A stretch of DNA of 64,000 nt from Xanthobacteraceae bacterium 501b (GTDB lineage: Bacteria > Pseudomonadota > Alphaproteobacteria > Rhizobiales > Xanthobacteraceae). The stretch spans positions 744,001 to 808,000 of the forward strand of contig KB899087.1 in NCBI GenBank assembly GCA_000378025.1, read 5' to 3'. The number at the start of each line of letters is the position of its first letter. Position 1 is the stretch's first letter. Below, one piece after another: positions 39,089 through 48,832 of this stretch. The position numbers and the translations under genes were made by a program. A model generated the notes under the pieces. That model had not been told where the DNA came from. It did not search any database and saw nothing but the letters and a program-made list of their open reading frames with translations.

Positions 39089-39895
39089 TCACGGCCGGTC
39101 CGCCTCGGGGGCCGCCATGTCGGGCAATTCCTGGCGGCTGGGCGGGGCGAGCGCCGGCAGCGGAAGGGCGAGAAGCGCCTCCCAGGGATCGGCCTGCGTG
39201 CTGACGATCTCATAGGCGCGCCGCACCGGCATCTGGTCGTAAAGGGCGTGGTATCCCTCCGGCACGGCCTCGCGACGGACCCGGTAGAGCGCGTCGCTGA
39301 CATTGGCGATGGCCAGCGCCCGGCGCGCCTCGTCACCGGGGAGGCCGGCATGGTCGCGAAGGCGGTCCACCGCCGCGCCGGCATCGGAGAAGTAGAGCGC
39401 GTGCGGAACGAGAAGGGTGCGGGCACGCAGTTCCGGCACCTCGTGGACGAGCAACTGCGCCAGGGCGCGGTACTGGTAGGGAAAGCGATACAGGAAGCGC
39501 AAAACCCGCGCCGGCTGACTTTGCGCCTCCAGCCCGGGAGCGTCGAAGACCAGCAGTGACTGGGCGATCTCCAGCGGATGCCGGTAGGGTATGAAGAGGC
39601 GGGCGCCCTCGTCGCGCATGCGCCGCCACTGGCCGGATCGATCCGCCGCCAGCATTCCGCTCAGGCTGAGCTTGGCGGCCCGCCCGTCCAGGGAGCCCAG
39701 CCGCTCCAGCACGTCGGGTTCAAATCCCCGTGCCAGCAATGGGGGATCTTCGAGATATCCCCTGGGATTGGCGGCGATGGGAAGGGAAGGGCGCTCGCGT
39801 CGGCCCACCCAGGCCATGCCAAGAATATCCAGCGTCTGCATCAGCAGTGACGATCCCGTTCGGGGATGGGCGAGAACGAGGCAGGCATCCTTCAT
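39089..39895 (-). CDS. sulfotransferase-like P-loop protein
   Basis: 268-residue protein with a PAPS-type phosphate-binding loop near the N-terminus (LAHPRTGSSLLMQTLD, about 8-23) and a plausible 3'-phosphate site in IPYRHPLEIAQSLL, as in Stf0/NodH-like sulfotransferases. It converges with the AsnB-like gene (27-base gap) and is divergent from the tail-collar gene. Acceptor is unknown; modification of the peptide product or of a glycan are both possible. Start ATG 39895 has no strong ribosome-binding site. Confidence 0.7.
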   Translation of the reverse strand: MKDACLVLAHPRTGSSLLMQTLDILGMAWVGRRERPSLPIAANPRGYLEDPPLLARGFEPDVLERLGSLDGRAAKLSLSGMLAADRSGQWRRMRDEGARLFIPYRHPLEIAQSLLVFDAPGLEAQSQPARVLRFLYRFPYQYRALAQLLVHEVPELRARTLLVPHALYFSDAGAAVDRLRDHAGLPGDEARRALAIANVSDALYRVRREAVPEGYHALYDQMPVRRAYEIVSTQADPWEALLALPLPALAPPSRQELPDMAAPEADRP

Positions 39896-39975
39896 CAGGG
39901 CGGGCTTTCATCTTCGGTGGCCTTGATCGCGCTTTCGCGTATCCCCGGCACGGCACGCACAGGTTGAACTCTGGC

Positions 39976-40003
39976 TTGACGCCCGCACGGGCGAAGGTAA
40001 TAT
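39976..40003 (+). promoter_or_regulatory. strong promoter candidate for the tail-collar/IPT gene
   Basis: TTGACG (39976-39981) and TAATAT (39998-40003), 16-base spacer, near consensus. The spacer region holds a palindrome GCCCG-CA-CGGGC (39981-39992), a possible operator. Predicted start near 40010 gives a 150-base leader that contains the octamer repeat. Confidence 0.6.
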
Positions 40004-40064
40004 AAAACGGCCCTGATGTCGTGGGCCGGTGAGTGCCGGCCGTCTCATCGTCTGTCTTCCGCCT

Positions 40065-40120
40065 CCGCCCCTCCGCCCCTCCGCCCCTCCGCCCCTCCGC
40101 CCCTCCGCCCCTCCGCCCCT
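40065..40120 (+). repeat. tandem octamer repeat, seven copies of CCGCCCCT
   Basis: Seven perfect head-to-tail copies of an 8-base unit, flanked by degenerate partial units (CCGCCT before, CCGCCCT after). It lies in the leader between the predicted promoter and the ATG at 40161. Simple repeats of this kind change copy number by slipped-strand mispairing. Confidence 0.97.
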
Positions 40121-40160
40121 CCGCCCTCCGTCAGCGGGCGAGCGTTTGGATCAGTGAGCC

Positions 40161-43100
40161 ATGGCTGAAGCCTATATCGGCGAGATCCGCATGTTCTGCG
40201 TGCCGCCGGATCCGTCGGGCTGGCTCCCCTGTGACGGGCGGGCGCTGCCTGTGGCAAATCTGTACCTGGCGCTGTTCTCCTTGATCAGCACGACCTATGG
40301 CGGGGACGGGAAGAACTCTTTCAATCTTCCCGATCTGCGCGGACGGGCGGCGCTGGGGCGGGGCATCGCTTCGACCACCGTGCTCGGCTATGCCGGCGGC
40401 ACGGAATTCGTCACCCTGGCCGCCGACCAGCTGCCGCAGCATACCCACCAGCTTCGCTTCGCCGACGGCGCCGGAACCTCGCCCGTGCCGACCGGATGCC
40501 TGCCCGCGCGCGCGACGGCTGCGCCGGATGGCGACCAGCCCCTGCTCTATGACCTCCCACAGGACAATTCGCCGACCACCACCCTCGATCCGGAAACCGT
40601 CGGCGTCACGGGTGGGGGGGCCGCCCACAGCAATCTCCAGCCGTCCTTCGTCATCGGCTACTTCATCGCGATCGCCGGTGCCTATCCGCCGAGGCCAGGG
40701 GAGATCGAGGCGGCACCGGCGCCGGCTGCCGTCATTGTGGCGCCGAAGCCGGCGGCTGGTGGCTTTGTCGGCGAGGTCCGGCTCTACGCCGGATTGCACG
40801 CCCCCGTTCCGCAGGGCTGGGCGCTCTGCGACGGGACCGAACTGAAGGTGTCCGACTACACGGCGCTCTTCAGCGTGATAGGCACGATCTTCGGCGGCAA
40901 CGGCTATTCGACCTTCAATCTGCCGGACATGCGCGACCGCACGGCGGTGGGGCTCGGCAACGGTCCCGGATTGACGCCCCGGCCGACAATTGGCGCGACC
41001 TTCGGCGAGACGAACGTGCAGCTCACATACGGACAGATGCCGCCGCACACGCATGCCTTCAACGTGCTCACCTCTGCCGCCACGATGGAATGGCCGACCC
41101 AGGGCGTCATGTACGCGCAGGCGCAGAGGTTCCTGTTCTACCAGGGGCCATCGACCCAGGCGTTCCGCCGGCTCGCCATGGCCCCCCGCGCGCTCAGCCA
41201 GGGCGACACGCAGAGCGGCCTCCACAACAACATGATGCCGTCGCTGGCGCTGTACTACATCGTCTGCCTCAACGGGATCTATCCCACTCCGGGCGTGGCG
41301 CCGCGCGTCTCCAGCGTTTCGCCGCCCGGCGGGCCGCCGGTGCCGCCCGCCGGGCCGGATGCCGGGGAGGAACCGGGGGGCGGGCTCCAGGTGACGATAA
41401 GCGGCACCGACCTGTCGATTGCGGGCGCGGCGCCGTCCGTCACTTTCGGCGGCACGCCGGCACATCTCGACAGCTACAGCGCGAGCGCCGTCGTCGTGCA
41501 ATGCCCGCCCGGAAACGGCACGGTGATGGTGGAGGTCACGACCGCCAACGGGTCGAGCCAGCCCAATGCGGGCTGCCAGTTCAGCTACCTGCCCTCGGTC
41601 ACGGGCCTCTTCCCCGCCAGCGGCTCGCCCTCCGGCGGCGCCAACGTTACCGTCAAGGGCGTCGGCTTCAACAGCGCCACCGCCGTGACCTTCGGCAGCA
41701 TCGCGGCGGCCGGGTTCCAGGTTCTCGACGGCCATACGCTGCTGGCCACCACGCCGCCGCAGCTTGCGGCGGGATCGAGCGTGCCGGTCACCGTGACGGC
41801 GGGCGGCGCGACCTCGGCGGTGACACCGGCGTGCCGCTACGCGCTCACCTCGCTGTTCATCAGCGTATCGCCGGGATTCGGCCCGGCCGCCGGCGGCAAC
41901 ATGGTGACGATAACGGGGACCAATTTCGACCCGAACCTCGACAGTTTCGAGGTCTGGTTCGGCACGTCGAAGGCCACGGACGTCACCATCGTCAGCCCTA
42001 CCGAGATCACTGCGGTGGTGCCGCGCGGCGTCGGTGTGGTGGAGGTCGCGGTGGGCAGCGCGGCTTCCGCCAGCACGGGCGTTGTCGCGCGCTACAGCTA
42101 TGCGGCGATCCTCTCGGATTTCAGCCCGAAACACGGCAACTTCGCCGGCGGAACCAGCGTGACCCTTACGGGCGAGAACTTCGACCCGGCCTCTACCGTG
42201 CTGTTTGGCAGCGTGAAGGCGACGCCCGCTCAGGTCACACCGACCCGCATCGTCGTGACGGCTCCGGCGGGGACCGTGACGGCGCGGCTCAACGTGTCCG
42301 GTCCGGGCGGGGCGAGCACCGATGCCCACGAGCTTCCGCCCTTCAGCTACCTGCCGCAGCTCGACAGCCTCTCCCCCAGCGTCGGCACGCCGGTGGACGA
42401 CCCCGCCGTAACGCTGAGCGGCAGCAACTTCACGCCCGATGCGACGGTGAGCTTCGGCGGGGTGGCGGCGAGCCTTTCCTCGATCTCCGCCACCCGTATC
42501 CTCGCTGTGCCGCCCAATGGTACGGCCGGCGCGACGGTGGACGTCACCGTCACCACGGGTGGCGGGCGCAGCGCGGCGCGCGGCTACACCTACGCCCAGC
42601 TGGCCGTGACGGGCCTGCAGCCGGCGGCCGGGCCGCCGGGAACGGTCGTCACCATCGCCGGCATCGGCTTCGGCAGCAGCCCCGCCGTGCTGTTCGGGAC
42701 GGAGGCGGCGAAACAGGTGACCGTGAATGCCGCGGGCACCGAAATCGTCTGCGTCGCACCGGGCGGCATCGACGACGTGAATGTCTCGGTGACGGCCGGA
42801 GGCAACATCAGCCCGACGGTCAAGGCCAGCCGCTACAGCTACGCGCCGATCCTCCACGCCATCTCGCCAGACGCCGGGATGCCGCCGGCGGAGATTGTCC
42901 TCACGGGCGAGGGCTTCATGGTCTTGCGGCCTTACGGACAGCCCGACATGGTCGTGAAGTTCGGCGCGACCCAGGCCTCGATCCTGACCTCCACCACGAC
43001 CTCCGCGACCGTCGCCGTGCCCTCCGGCGCCGGCCGGGTGCCGGTGCGCGTGGGCACCGCGGGAGGGAAAAGCAATCAGGTCAGCTTCACCTATGTGCCG

Positions 43101-43880
43101 GCCGTGCTCTCGGTTTCCGCGCCCTACGGGACGGAGGGGAGCGTCGTCCGGATTGCCGGCGCCGGGCTCGGAAGTCCCCTCATCGTCAAGAATGTGCGAT
43201 TTGGGAGCGTTGCCGCCGCACAGGCGTGGACCGAAGGAGACGAAACCGTCTTCGCGCAGGTGCCCGCCGGCACCGGCGTGGTGCCGGTCATCGTCACCAC
43301 ATCGGCCGGCACCACCGCGGCGTGGAGCGGCGCCATGTTCGCCTATGCCCCGGTGGTGGACGCGGTTTCGCCGGCTGGCGGGCCGCCCGCCGGAGGCACG
43401 GTGGTGACCCTCACCGGCAGCGCCTTCACTGGCGCCACCTCCGTCACCTTTGGCGGCACGCCGGGCCTCCGCCTGAAGGTCGTGAATGACGGGCAGCTCA
43501 CCGTCACCACGACGCCCGGGGTCGGCGAGGTCGATGTCACCGTGCATCTGCCGAAGGCCCGGAGCGGGTTGAGCGAAGGCAGCACCTTCACCTTTGGCCC
43601 GGAGATCCGGGCTCTCTCGCCCGCCAGCCTTTCCATCCAGGAAACCGGGCGGGTGGTCATCACCGGCGAGGGGTTCCAGCGGATCCGGTCGATTAATTTC
43701 TGCGGCATCGAATATGACTGGGCCTCGCAGGGGGACCTGTGGGCGCCGGCGGCGACGGACCCGTCGCGGCAGATCTATATCGCTGTCAGGCCGCCATCGG
43801 GCGGGCCCGGCACCTATTCCGTCACCGTCACCACCGCCTATGGCACAAGCGCGCCGGCCAGTTTCGTCTGGACGAGCTGA
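40161..43880 (+). CDS. tail-collar and IPT/TIG multidomain protein
   Basis: 1239-residue protein. Two phage tail-collar domains (microcystin-dependent protein type) lie at about 5-60 (AYIGEIRMFCVPPDPSGWLPCDG, given here by residue) and 198-255 (FVGEVRLYAG, GWALCDGTELKV), each followed by a collar-associated segment with HTH motifs (QHTHQL, PHTHAF). Residues about 385-1235 are roughly ten IPT/TIG immunoglobulin-like repeats, each with a P..G...GGT.VT..G.NF pattern and an FG..A strand. There is no signal peptide or membrane segment. Probably a fibre-like surface or secreted protein; export route unknown. Start ATG 40161 follows the octamer repeat, with a weak ribosome-binding site. Confidence 0.85.
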   Translation: MAEAYIGEIRMFCVPPDPSGWLPCDGRALPVANLYLALFSLISTTYGGDGKNSFNLPDLRGRAALGRGIASTTVLGYAGGTEFVTLAADQLPQHTHQLRFADGAGTSPVPTGCLPARATAAPDGDQPLLYDLPQDNSPTTTLDPETVGVTGGGAAHSNLQPSFVIGYFIAIAGAYPPRPGEIEAAPAPAAVIVAPKPAAGGFVGEVRLYAGLHAPVPQGWALCDGTELKVSDYTALFSVIGTIFGGNGYSTFNLPDMRDRTAVGLGNGPGLTPRPTIGATFGETNVQLTYGQMPPHTHAFNVLTSAATMEWPTQGVMYAQAQRFLFYQGPSTQAFRRLAMAPRALSQGDTQSGLHNNMMPSLALYYIVCLNGIYPTPGVAPRVSSVSPPGGPPVPPAGPDAGEEPGGGLQVTISGTDLSIAGAAPSVTFGGTPAHLDSYSASAVVVQCPPGNGTVMVEVTTANGSSQPNAGCQFSYLPSVTGLFPASGSPSGGANVTVKGVGFNSATAVTFGSIAAAGFQVLDGHTLLATTPPQLAAGSSVPVTVTAGGATSAVTPACRYALTSLFISVSPGFGPAAGGNMVTITGTNFDPNLDSFEVWFGTSKATDVTIVSPTEITAVVPRGVGVVEVAVGSAASASTGVVARYSYAAILSDFSPKHGNFAGGTSVTLTGENFDPASTVLFGSVKATPAQVTPTRIVVTAPAGTVTARLNVSGPGGASTDAHELPPFSYLPQLDSLSPSVGTPVDDPAVTLSGSNFTPDATVSFGGVAASLSSISATRILAVPPNGTAGATVDVTVTTGGGRSAARGYTYAQLAVTGLQPAAGPPGTVVTIAGIGFGSSPAVLFGTEAAKQVTVNAAGTEIVCVAPGGIDDVNVSVTAGGNISPTVKASRYSYAPILHAISPDAGMPPAEIVLTGEGFMVLRPYGQPDMVVKFGATQASILTSTTTSATVAVPSGAGRVPVRVGTAGGKSNQVSFTYVPAVLSVSAPYGTEGSVVRIAGAGLGSPLIVKNVRFGSVAAAQAWTEGDETVFAQVPAGTGVVPVIVTTSAGTTAAWSGAMFAYAPVVDAVSPAGGPPAGGTVVTLTGSAFTGATSVTFGGTPGLRLKVVNDGQLTVTTTPGVGEVDVTVHLPKARSGLSEGSTFTFGPEIRALSPASLSIQETGRVVITGEGFQRIRSINFCGIEYDWASQGDLWAPAATDPSRQIYIAVRPPSGGPGTYSVTVTTAYGTSAPASFVWTS

Positions 43881-43979
43881 GGCGCCGACGAACACCTTTC
43901 GCGTCAGCGAGGCGAGGCGCTTGACCTCGCCTGCGCCTCGCGGCGGCGACCGCCCGGGGCCGGATCAGGAGAGAAGACC

Positions 43980-44594
43980 ATGGACGCCTATGTCGGCGAA
44001 ATCCGCGCCTTCGCCTTCGGTTTCGCTCTGGACGGCGAGGCCTGCACCTGGCTTCCCTGCAATGGCGCTGTCCTGTCGGCGAGACAATATCCCGTTCTCT
44101 ACGCCGTCATCGGCATCGCCTTCGGCACGCAGGGGACAGACACATTTTGCCTTCCGGATCTGACCGGCAGGGTGGCGATCGGTGCGCGGAACAACATGAA
44201 CGACGCCGGCTATGTCGTCGGCCAACGGGTCGGCGAGGATGACGTCACGGTGCACTCCGTTCCCGCCCATCGCCACACGGTGGAGGGAAAGGTGGTTATC
44301 TCCGCGCCCTATGCCGGGCTCAGCGACGAGCCTTCCCCCACCCGCTGGCTCTCGCGGCCGACCCGGCTGAATGCCCAGAACAGCCTCAGCGCCGGCACCA
44401 TTTCGCGGGCCTATGGCCCCCCCGGCGCGGCGCCGGAGCGCAACACCTTCGACAACCGCACCCTGACGCCGGTGGGCGGGACGGCGCAGCCGCATGAGAA
44501 CAGGCAGCCCTATCTCGCGATCAATTACTGCATTTGCGCGAAGGGCCTGCTGCCGTACCACACAAGCGGGGCCGCGGCACCGGAGGCGGTTTAA
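43980..44594 (+). CDS. tail-collar domain protein (MdpB-like)
   Basis: 204-residue single-domain protein of the microcystin-dependent/tail-collar family: [45 protein letters not shown], and a C-terminal [14 protein letters not shown], the typical end of these proteins. Starts at ATG 43980 with GGAGAG upstream. It lies 99 bases after the large collar/IPT gene on the same strand and is likely co-expressed. Function of non-phage members is not established. One of only two genes called here ending in TAA; the SOS box of recA begins 18 bases later. Confidence 0.88.
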   Translation: MDAYVGEIRAFAFGFALDGEACTWLPCNGAVLSARQYPVLYAVIGIAFGTQGTDTFCLPDLTGRVAIGARNNMNDAGYVVGQRVGEDDVTVHSVPAHRHTVEGKVVISAPYAGLSDEPSPTRWLSRPTRLNAQNSLSAGTISRAYGPPGAAPERNTFDNRTLTPVGGTAQPHENRQPYLAINYCICAKGLLPYHTSGAAAPEAV

Positions 44595-44612
44595 TCGGCG
44601 CAGAAGCTGGGA

Positions 44613-44648
44613 GAACATATTGCGAACATCGAACAAACAGAGTACATG
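44613..44648 (+). promoter_or_regulatory. recA promoter with LexA (SOS) box
   Basis: GAAC-N7-GAAC (44613-44627) matches the alphaproteobacterial LexA box. A third GAAC follows at 44631-44634. It overlaps a promoter with TTGCGA (44620-44625) and TACATG (44643-44648), 17-base spacer, so LexA would block RNA polymerase directly. Confidence 0.88.
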
Positions 44649-44704
44649 TGAAGCAGCAACCCGCCCGCCCGCCTTTTCCCTTGCGCCCAGCCCGGAGCCC
44701 GGCA

Positions 44705-45784
<1,080 letters not shown>

Positions 45785-46149
45785 TTCTGGCGGCGGGGCC
45801 GCTCGGGGGGCGCTCCACGCGGAGCGGGCCCGCGTCTCGCCGGGCGCTTGAGGGTGCCGGGCGGGTCGGGCCAGCCGGCGGCTTTGACGCCAAGCCTTGA
45901 CGCCAGGCCTTGGCACTCGTCTTGCCACTAGCCTTGTCCCAAAGTGGCGCTGCTTGTCCGTGCCGTCCGCTCGTGCCGTAAGCCCTCGGCGGCAGCGCCT
46001 GCCGGCGGACAGGCGGCGGGGCGGGGGACGACGTTCTTCTGCTTTCTGGACAAGGTGTTGATGCGTCGTTAGAACCGTTGCGCCCGCGCCCGATGGTGCG
46101 GGTCGGCGCTTCTGCGGCGTCGGTATCTGGCATCGGCGGACCCGGGTTC
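45785..46149 (+). other. recA-alaS intergenic region, no gene seen
   Basis: A short hairpin CGCTCC-ACGC-GGAGCG (45811-45826) lies 27 bases after recA and may be part of its terminator. At 45883-45945 CTTGACGCCA/CTTGCCACTA-like words recur in a loose direct repeat (about 10-16 base spacing). The alaS promoter is probably in 45950-46120 but no clear hexamers were found. The alaS frame is open upstream to 46078 without family sequence. Confidence 0.4.
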
Positions 46150-48801
46150 ATGAGCGGCGTTAACGAGATTCGCGCGACCTTCCTCGACTATTTTGCCCGC
46201 AACGGGCACCAGGTGGTCGATTCCTCCCCGCTCGTGCCGCGCAACGACCCGACATTGATGTTCACCAATGCCGGCATGGTGCAGTTCAAGAACGTCTTCA
46301 CCGGCATCGAGAAGCGGCCTTATCAGCGGGCCGTCACCTCGCAGAAATGCGTGCGGGCCGGCGGCAAGCACAACGACCTCGACAATGTCGGCTACACTGC
46401 CCGGCACCACACCTTCTTCGAGATGCTCGGCAATTTCTCCTTTGGCGACTATTTCAAGGAGAACGCCATCGAGTTCGCGTGGAACCTGATCACCCGCGAA
46501 TTCGAGCTGCCGGTCGAGAAGCTGCTCGTCACCGTCTACCATGAGGACGACGAGGCGTTCGGGCTGTGGAAGCGCATCGCCGGCCTGCCCGATTCCCGCA
46601 TCATCCGCATCGCCACCTCCGACAATTTCTGGCAGATGGGCGATACCGGCCCCTGCGGCCCGTGCTCGGAGATCTTCTTCGATCATGGCCCCCATATCGC
46701 CGGTGGCCCGCCCGGCTCGGCGGACGCTGATGGCGACCGCTTCATCGAGATCTGGAATCTCGTCTTCATGCAGTTCGAGCAGTTGCCCGGCGGCGAACGG
46801 GTGCGCCTGCCGCGCCCGGCCATCGACACCGGCATGGGGCTGGAGCGCATTTCCGCCGTGCTGCAGGGCACGCACGACAATTACGAGATCGACCTGATGC
46901 GGGCGCTGACCGGCGCCGTGGAGGAACTCACCGACGTGCCCGCCAATGGCCCGCAGAAGGCGAGCCACCGGGTGATCGCCGACCATCTGCGCGCCGCCAC
47001 CTTCCTGGTGTCCGACGGCGTGCTGCCCTCCAATGAAGGGCGCGGCTATGTGCTGCGCCGGATCATGCGCCGCGCCATGCGTCATGCCCAGCTGCTCGGC
47101 GCCCGCGACCCGCTGATGCACCGCCTCGTGCCGGTGCTGGTGCGCGAAATGGGTCGGGCCTTCCCGGAAATCGTGCGCGCCGAGACGCTGGTGGCGGAGA
47201 CGCTGCGGCTGGAGGAAACCCGTTTCCGCAAGACGCTGGAGCGCGGCCTGTCGATTCTGGAGACCGAGAGCGAAGGGCTTGGCGCTGGAGCCAAATTCTC
47301 CGGCGAGACCGCCTTCAAGCTCTATGACACGTTCGGCTTCCCGCTCGATCTCACCGAGGACGCGCTGCGGGCGCGCGGCGTGGGCGTCGATGTCGAGGCC
47401 TTCAACACCGCGATGGAGCGCCAGCGGGCCGAGGCGCGCGCCTCCTGGTCCGGTTCCGGCGAGGCGGCGACGGATGCGGTTTGGTTTTCGGTGCGCGAGG
47501 ATGCCGGCGCGACCGAGTTCCTCGGCTATGACACGTTGAGCGCCGAGGGCACGGTCACGGCGCTGGTGTCGGATGGCCGGCGGATGGCGGAACTTCCCGC
47601 CGGCGCCACCGGGCTGGCGGTGCTGAACCAGACGCCGTTCTATGGCGAGTCCGGCGGCCAGGCCGGCGATACCGGGGTGCTGACCGGCGAGGACGGCCTG
47701 CGGGCCCTCGTCATCGGCACCCAGAAGAAGCTGGGCGACATCTTCGCCCATGAGGTCGAGGTCGAGAGCGGCACGCTCAAGGTCGGCAGCGCGCTGGCGC
47801 TGGCCGTCGATGCCGAGCGTCGTGAGGCGATCCGCGCCAACCATTCGGCAACCCATCTGCTGCACGAGGCGCTGCGCCGTGTGCTGGGCGACCATGTCGC
47901 GCAGAAGGGCTCGCTGGTGGCCCCCGACCGCCTGCGCTTCGACTTCTCCCACCCCAAGCCGGTGGAGGAGGCCGAACTGCGGCAGGTGGAGGACCTGGCC
48001 AACCGCATCGTGCTGCGCAACGAGCCGGTGGTCACCCGGCTGATGGCGGTGGATGACGCCATCGCCTCGGGCGCGCGGGCGCTGTTCGGCGAGAAATATG
48101 GCGAGGAGGTCCGCGTTGTCAGCATGGGCACTGATCCTGGCAATGGCGCGCCCTATTCGATCGAACTGTGCGGCGGCACCCATGTCGGGCGCACCGGCGA
48201 TATCGGCCTGATCAGCCTGGTCGGCGAAAGCGCCGTCGGCGCCGGCGTGCGCCGGCTTGAGGCGATGACCGGCGATGCCGCCCGCCACGCGCTGACGGCG
48301 GACCGCCAGGCGCTGCAGGGCGCGGCCGGCCTGCTCAAGGCGCCGGTCGGCGAGGTGGAGGCGCGCCTCGCCCTTCTGGTCGAGGAGCGGCGTAAGCTGG
48401 AGCGCGAGCTCGGCGAGGCGCGGCGCAAGCTCGCCATGGGCGGCGGTGCCGGCGCGGAGGAGCCGGTGCGCAGCGTGGGCGACGTGAAGCTGCTGGCGCG
48501 CGAGGTCACCGGCATCGAGCCGAAGGACCTCAAGAGCCTGGTCGACGAAGGCAAGAAGCGCATCGGCTCGGGCGTGGTTGCGATTGTCGGCATCACTGAA
48601 GAAGGCCGGGCCGGCCTTGTGGTCGGCGTCACCGAGGATCTGACGGGGCGCTTCGACGCGGTGGCGCTGGTGCGGCGCGGCGCCGAGATACTGGGCGGCA
48701 AGGGTGGCGGCGGCCGGCCCGATCTCGCCCAGGCTGGCGGACCCGACGGCGCCCGCGCCGGCGAGGCGCTGGCAGCCATCGAGAGCGCGCTGGCAGACTG
48801 A
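46150..48801 (+). CDS. alaS: alanine--tRNA ligase
   Basis: Charges tRNA-Ala and edits mischarged Ser/Gly. The 883-residue product starts at ATG 46150 ([15 protein letters not shown]). Class II catalytic core motifs include [32 protein letters not shown] and TGMGLERI. The editing domain has the zinc-binding [11 protein letters not shown] and CGGTHVG motifs. The C-terminal oligomerisation domain ends with [15 protein letters not shown], typical of AlaS. recA-alaS order is common in alphaproteobacteria. Confidence 0.98.
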   Translation: MSGVNEIRATFLDYFARNGHQVVDSSPLVPRNDPTLMFTNAGMVQFKNVFTGIEKRPYQRAVTSQKCVRAGGKHNDLDNVGYTARHHTFFEMLGNFSFGDYFKENAIEFAWNLITREFELPVEKLLVTVYHEDDEAFGLWKRIAGLPDSRIIRIATSDNFWQMGDTGPCGPCSEIFFDHGPHIAGGPPGSADADGDRFIEIWNLVFMQFEQLPGGERVRLPRPAIDTGMGLERISAVLQGTHDNYEIDLMRALTGAVEELTDVPANGPQKASHRVIADHLRAATFLVSDGVLPSNEGRGYVLRRIMRRAMRHAQLLGARDPLMHRLVPVLVREMGRAFPEIVRAETLVAETLRLEETRFRKTLERGLSILETESEGLGAGAKFSGETAFKLYDTFGFPLDLTEDALRARGVGVDVEAFNTAMERQRAEARASWSGSGEAATDAVWFSVREDAGATEFLGYDTLSAEGTVTALVSDGRRMAELPAGATGLAVLNQTPFYGESGGQAGDTGVLTGEDGLRALVIGTQKKLGDIFAHEVEVESGTLKVGSALALAVDAERREAIRANHSATHLLHEALRRVLGDHVAQKGSLVAPDRLRFDFSHPKPVEEAELRQVEDLANRIVLRNEPVVTRLMAVDDAIASGARALFGEKYGEEVRVVSMGTDPGNGAPYSIELCGGTHVGRTGDIGLISLVGESAVGAGVRRLEAMTGDAARHALTADRQALQGAAGLLKAPVGEVEARLALLVEERRKLERELGEARRKLAMGGGAGAEEPVRSVGDVKLLAREVTGIEPKDLKSLVDEGKKRIGSGVVAIVGITEEGRAGLVVGVTEDLTGRFDAVALVRRGAEILGGKGGGGRPDLAQAGGPDGARAGEALAAIESALAD

Positions 48802-48832
48802 TCGCTCCAAGGGAGCGGGGGAGTGGCCGTTG

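Noticed and set aside
40161-44594. Tail-collar genes as remains of a prophage
   Set aside because: No other phage structural, lysis or integrase genes are nearby, and this collar type is common in non-phage bacterial loci.
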